Positions 59,168 to 64,000 of a stretch of DNA of 64,000 bases are shown piece after piece. The stretch is from Emmonsiellopsis sp. PD_33 (lineage: Eukaryota > Ascomycota > Eurotiomycetes > Onygenales > Ajellomycetaceae): NCBI GenBank assembly GCA_032988165.1, contig JANTQF010000058.1, positions 1-64,000 on the forward strand. Direction: 5' to 3'. The translations under genes were made by a program, and so were the position numbers. The first letter of the stretch is position 1. Every line of letters starts with the position of its first letter. A model generated the notes under the pieces. The model had not been told where the DNA came from, did no database searches, and was given only the letters and a program-made list of their open reading frames with translations.

Positions 59168-60533
59168 CTAAGCTCCAGGAACTCTCGCTCTCCGGCTAGG
59201 GTGGATATCATCCAAGTGGTTTCTCGCGGGAGCCGCTTCTGCGTTGGCACCCTCGGCTTTAGCCTTCTGCTTCTGGGCCTCCTTCGCAGCGCGAGCGCGT
59301 TGTTCGGTGAGTTTGGTGTTCTTCTCGATGATGCGGGCCTTGCGGGTCTCGGATTTGGAACCACCGCCTCCAGCACTAAATAGACTGGTTTAGTATGGAC
59401 AGAATACAGGGGGGAGGAAAGTCACAAAGGGTCGGCTACTCACGTCAATTCAACGTTGATTTTCCGCGCGGGGTTCTTGCCATCGTCAAACGAGGTGTGG
59501 TGGTAAAGCTTCAAACATGTCTTCATGCGGTCGTAGTGGTCGAATTCGATGAATGCGAAGCCCCGTCCCTTCTTCCCACCGCGCTCCGTGGGGAATCGGA
59601 TCTGGCTGGGTTCAATCTTTGAAAAGTGCTTTTGTACTGCTTCGAGGCTTGTGGTGAAGGGGAGATTTCCTATATGATATTAGCTATCAACGCGTCTATT
59701 GCAATAGTGTCACGAATGCGAGCATTTGCCGGAAATACCTCCAAACAACAAAAGGCGCCGTGGATGGAGGTGGATGGCTTACCGATGAATACAATGAATC
59801 GCTGATTCTTTTGGTGCGGCTCTGGGGCATCGACGGCTACGCCGTTCTCCTCATTTTCTTGATCACCAGATATTTCTTCGGCGGGTTCGGCATGACCGTT
59901 TTGTTCGGGTTGTGTTGAGGCCTTTGATTTCTTGTCCTTCTTCTCCTTCTTCTCTTTCTTATCCTTTTTCTCCTTCTTGTCTTTCTTTGTCTTCTTCTCT
60001 ACCTTTTCTTGTGTTTCCGAAGCCTCCTGTTCTTCCTCCTTTTTTGGCTCCTCAACTTTCTCAACCTCCTCGACCTTCTCTTTCGCGGCCTTTTTCTCCT
60101 TTTTCTCCTTCTTCTTATCCTTCTTCGCTTCCGCCTCTTCTTCGCCCTTCTCCTGCTTCTTCTCTTTCTTCTCTTTCTTGTCCTTCTTCTCCTTCTTCTC
60201 CTTTTTGCTCTTCTTCTCTGTCTTCTCTATTTCGTCCACAATCTTGGCCATGGCTTCCATAACACCATTCTCCACAACCTCTGCCTCAGCATCATCATTC
60301 GCATCCTTCATTTCAACATCCACGGCTTCGCCGTTAATCGCACCATTGGCGTGAGCCTCCTCCTTCTCTTGTTTCTTTTCCTTCTTTTTTTCCTTCCTCT
60401 CCTTCCTCTCCTTCTTCGATTCCTCAGCCCTCTTCTCCTTGGAAACCTTCTTCGCCTTCTTCTGTGTCACTTCCACAGTCTCCACAGGATCATCATCGCC
60501 AGCGATTTGGCTGCGCTTACGTTTATCGCCCAT
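59168..60533 (-). CDS. Nop6-like nucleolar RRM protein
   Basis: Three exons (60533-59783, 59669-59444, 59375-59168) give 394 residues in frame. The first 240 residues are almost entirely Lys/Glu, with repeated KKEKKEKK and KKDKKEKK blocks, typical of nucleolar localisation and ribosomal-assembly factors. One RRM follows (about 240-325): RFIVFIGNLPF as RNP2 and GRGFAFIEF as RNP1. Its first intron splits the Gly in IG|N. The C-terminus is basic and helical (QRARAAKEAQKQKAK) and ends HPSRRARVPGA. Yeast Nop6 acts in early 40S subunit assembly. The start is the ATG for MGDKRKRSQ; the upstream codon in frame is TTG. Confidence 0.9.
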
Positions 60534-62881
60534 TTTCAAGGTGTAATTTCGGGAGCCGCTGGGAATCGGTAGGAAAATGTAGGCGGATTTGGAGTAGAAG
60601 GCTTGAGCTAGAGATGGGTAGGTGTATAATTAGCAAGACCAGTTCTAAAATTAAAAACTCCAAATCAAAATCTTTCCATAGATCATGTTCTTCCTATTCA
60701 ATTGTGCCATGACAGGGACAAAATGGAAGCCCGATTGTATTGCTCGTACTCACCAATTCCTTCTTTCTTTTGGCCTCGCACCTTTAATTTCGATTAATCA
60801 AATAATCGAAGAACCCACAACCGCTTCTGATAATTGTCAAACGAGTTCGTGGAATTTCGCGCAACCTGGTTTTGTCCCTTATTATTTTTCTCCACTGCCG
60901 GACTTCGACGTAAATTTTGGGTTGGAGTTTTTTGCTGGCAATATTTCTGCCGCAGAAGGCGGTGAGTTGGAATGCGACTCTCACCGCCTTTGGGCTGGCG
61001 GGAAAACATCGGACCGAGACAGGGCTGATTGAACTCCCAACGTCAGACAGGAGTTAGGAGATGAGAAAACAACAATGGAGGGGACGGATACCAAGATGCT
61101 GTGCTGCTGTGCGAGCGACTGAACTCATCTTCTGCCAGAAATAAATAGAGGTTACCTCTCAATTCTATTCCGATCAAGACCTGATCGAAGACAAGTTCAT
61201 TTCAAAAATCAATATGGATTGTCAACCAAGAGAGGATGTCTTTCAACTGTCCTATCTCTTCCAAAAGTTTTCAGTGTGGCACACCGAACACGCCTTCCCA
61301 TATCCCTATGGGCTATGTTTAAACCCTGAAATTCAGAAAGCCGACAAGGAAGAGATCTCGTCTTTCATGCATGCACCGCAAAGCCAGATGCGATTCAACG
61401 ACGCCACCATGTCCCGCAGGTGTACGGGGGAACCGTGCCGGGGATTGCCTTTACGACGACCGGATGTCTGATGAGACGAGTTTGCCGGTGGCTAGGAATA
61501 GCGACACTGTGATTATTACGGGATTTGATATCTCTGCTATTGCTGGATCTTTGTCAATGGCTGACGGGGGGAGCTGTGTATTTCAGATTCGGAAAGCCTC
61601 ACTCTTTTCCTTCATCCCAGTGGGAAAGAAGTTCTGAACTATTGCGAAATCTAAGAGAAAATATTGATAGCACCCTCGACGTTGCCAACCACCGATCGAT
61701 TTGGTAGATTTTGGTTTACATTTGAGGCAAAGGAACCATGTCCTCGTGGAAGTACCAGTTTCACTATGGGGACCCTGCACTCATACATCAACATGATGGC
61801 GCAGGGTAGGAGACCTCCTTTCATCCACTCTAGATGATTTTGTCGCGGGGCAGATACCGCGACAACTCCATTAGAGGTCTTCCGGGGAAATTTCAAGCAT
61901 GCTTACAGATCGAGTCAGCCGAGATCTATTTTCCATTTGGAGTAGGATAAAGCAGGAACAAGGAAGGTTGTTTCAATTGGTATGTTTCGTCTAAAATATA
62001 TATGCATCACATATTCTCGCACTTCCAACAAATAACTCTATATGATTCAGACATGTCCTGCTCCTGTCCCTATCTATTTGCTCTCTCCCCTTTTCCGGCC
62101 GTGCTGATCCCGATCAGTGAATTAGTGTGATTCTTTTGAACAATGGGATTTGCTTAGAGCGGCCCAGGACTTAACAATATATACACTCATGAGGCCAATT
62201 CAGTGACCCCCTGACCCCACTTTTGGCCTCGAGAGTGTCCACACTCTGTAGGTATGAACAAAAATGTCATTTCCAGGACAGTTTTGCCTTTTATCTGAGA
62301 GAGTATGATTAGAAAGTGTACGGCGATGTGATCCCATATGCCCATGGGGAAACGAGAGCACAGATGAGCTGGGAAATGGGGAGAATTGGGTATTCATCGA
62401 ATCAAAGAAAAGGACTATATATCTATTTCAACATATTAAGCGTGGCCAACCCAATTGGAATTAGGACGGCGAAGATCTTCTTCATACTCGTCAATTGAGC
62501 ATGGCTGTGGCTGTGAACCTGCATTTCCGACACTTCCTATACCATCGCTGCGTCCATGCTGGGAGGCAGCAGATGAGGGGGCATGCGACGAAATCGGATC
62601 CAGTATCAGTATACTTAGAGATGCCCGGGTCAATACAGATGGTAACACTCGGGGAGGTATCAGCGAAGCGAGATTGTCCGCAGGCGCTCCCTGCCGATCC
62701 TTCTGACGACTTATACGCCAACATGGATGAACTGGGCACATTGGCAGCTTTCGTTGCGAACGTGATGCCTTAAAATCAATAGCTCACTTTAGAGCTATGA
62801 ATAATCGACTTGAAAACAAAACAACCCCCACTATCCGAAAAGTGCTCCTTAGAGCTCATATGAGTACACCAGAGGCGTGTG
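60534..62881. other. Intergenic, no gene recognised
   Basis: About 2.3 kb. A plus-strand frame from ATG 61214 (MDCQPREDVFQLSY) and a following frame to about 61700 may be a decayed coding fragment, but no family is recognised and frames shift. The remainder shows nothing clear. Confidence 0.4.
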
Positions 62882-63926
62882 CTAACACAGAAGCCCTGTA
62901 CTTTGGGCCACAATCCATGCCACCTCCAAAGACTCAACCGCCTCGGTAGGCAGCGGGCCCTTGTCTAGGCCCTTTGGATTCTGCCCCAATTGTCCAATAC
63001 GACCAACACCTATAACCACAACATTATTTCCTGCTTTTTCTACCATCTCCGAGTCAGACTAATGATTGCACCACCTGAAAGCGGTTCGACGAGGGTCAAA
63101 CCGTGTTTTTCTGCCGCAGTTTCGATCATTCCAATGGCTTGGAAGTTTCCGTCTTTGAAGTACATGGAACGATATATCGGTCCCAGGAACCCTTTGGTGT
63201 CGTATCGACCCTCGTCTCTGTAGGTCTGTGTTTGCCTGTCAACAGCCCCTACATAGCGGACTGTATCTGATGACGTCCAGCCCATAACGGTGGCAGACTG
63301 GGATTATTTCAGTTTCCAGATTTCGTGCTAGATGCAAGCTAAGCCCTTCCGATTCTTCTTTCGTTTATGATGGTGCCCTCCGTGGGATATCTTTAAATAT
63401 TTGTCTCTTTTTTACAGATTATATACCCCTTGAAAAATGGTCAGCCGGGTCCAGCGCCTCGAAGTACATGTCATGGCAATCTCCGCAATCTCATACGCCG
63501 AATAATTGCCCAAGCCCAATCTCTCGAATCTTCCCTCCTTATGCAATTTGTCGACCTCCTGTAGGGCCTCACCGAACGGCACAGAGCGGTCCGCGGCATG
63601 GAGATAGGAAATACCCATGACATCTGCCCCTAATTCACTCAGGGAAGCTTCCAGGTCCTTCGTCATAATTATCGCCACCCGGCATAAGGGGGCAGAACTT
63701 TGCGGCCCGGGAAAGACCCCTTTCTTTCCATCCTACTTATGCCGTGGAACTGTCCTATTTCCCGTCGACATAAATGCGCTCAGTGTCGATTTCATTATGT
63801 CCCTGGGACTTGAAGTAGTCAAGGTGCGATCTAAAGTCGGACAGGGACCTTACACGCGTATTGCTGGACGTTTCGACCGTAGGTCATAAGACCTAGGATA
63901 ACCCGGGGCTTCGATGGCAAATACAT
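62882..63926 (-). pseudogene. Aldo/keto reductase (AKR7, aflatoxin-aldehyde-reductase-like) pseudogene
   Basis: Family segments read in order from ATG 63926 but in changing frames: RVILGLMTYGRN, LSDFRSHLDYFKSQGHNEIDTERIY, a TAG then a TAA, GWKERGLS, then GISYLHAADRSVPFGEAL, HKEGRFERLGLGNYSAYEIAEI and QGVYN. A gap where the YNPLAGG region should be is followed by YDTKGFLGPIYRSMYF and AAEKHGLTLVE, another frameshift, a TAG after CNH, and finally NNVVVIGVGRIGQLGQNPKGLDKGPLPTEAVESLEVAW before the stop. AKR7 enzymes reduce dialdehydes with NADPH. At least three nonsense codons, several frameshifts and an internal loss make this clearly non-functional. The stops at expected Gln/Glu positions fit C-to-T or G-to-T change. 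Confidence 0.75.
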
Positions 63927-64000
63927 GGTAAATGCTCTCCTGTCTATTGATGACAATGCCCCGACTGTCATATGGGATGATAGGGAGATACGAGGGCCCG

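Noticed and set aside
59912..60572. Several long plus-strand frames rich in Leu, Phe or Ser
   Set aside because: They are the complement of the Lys/Glu-rich part of NOP6. Low complexity on one strand creates long frames on the other.
1..64000. tRNA, rRNA or CRISPR arrays
   Set aside because: No clear pair of A and B boxes in a tRNA fold, no rRNA core sequence, and no regularly spaced exact repeats were seen. A covariance-model scan was not possible.

Overview
This window is nuclear DNA from a filamentous ascomycete. The genes carry short introns with GT...AG borders. They include a RacA-type Rho GTPase, an Rgd1-type RhoGAP, Nop6 and EOS1, a two-module NRPS, and remnants of a DUF3716-like family. 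I infer Eurotiomycetes, most likely Onygenales, but the exact species cannot be fixed from sequence alone. I re-derived gene models by splicing open frames by eye. Every multi-exon model reported as a CDS closes in frame.

Layout. (1) 0.9-14.3 kb is a possible small secondary-metabolism block: a minus-strand A-T-C-A-T-C NRPS (SidE-like layout), a plus-strand enoyl-reductase-like MDR protein and a plus-strand MFS transporter. (2) 15.2-19.2 kb holds EOS1 (minus) and a GH47 alpha-1,2-mannosidase (plus). Both belong to N-glycan/secretory biology and they diverge across a TTAGGGG-rich 11-bp-period tract. (3) 19.5-27.9 kb is a tandem array of four same-strand paralogs. Each has a signal peptide, a Cys-rich ectodomain, a Ser/Thr/Pro stalk, one transmembrane helix and a cytosolic tail with SELxG-like motifs. 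Each also has one phase-1 intron at the ectodomain/stalk border. I regard this array as the best candidate for an undescribed system. (4) 28.7-37.1 kb holds a mitochondrial mL45/Mba1-like protein, a six-exon sodium:solute symporter (its 5' end found by hand, including a 33-nt exon and a 768-nt intron) and Rgd1. (5) 38-51.3 kb is an accessory, decayed island: a Copia gag relic, a transposase-like fragment, DUF3716-like remnants with shared exon borders, an ORF with a tandem array of SUMO-consensus motifs, and a GIY-YIG-like pseudogene. (6) 53.2-60.5 kb returns to ordinary genes: a small ABM-domain protein, racA and NOP6. (7) The right end holds an aldo/keto reductase (AKR7-like) pseudogene with several nonsense codons and frameshifts.

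Cell-surface and polarity functions recur here: glycosylation enzymes, a membrane sensor-like array, a RhoGAP and Rac. No physical or functional link between them is shown by the sequence. No tRNA, rRNA or CRISPR array was seen.
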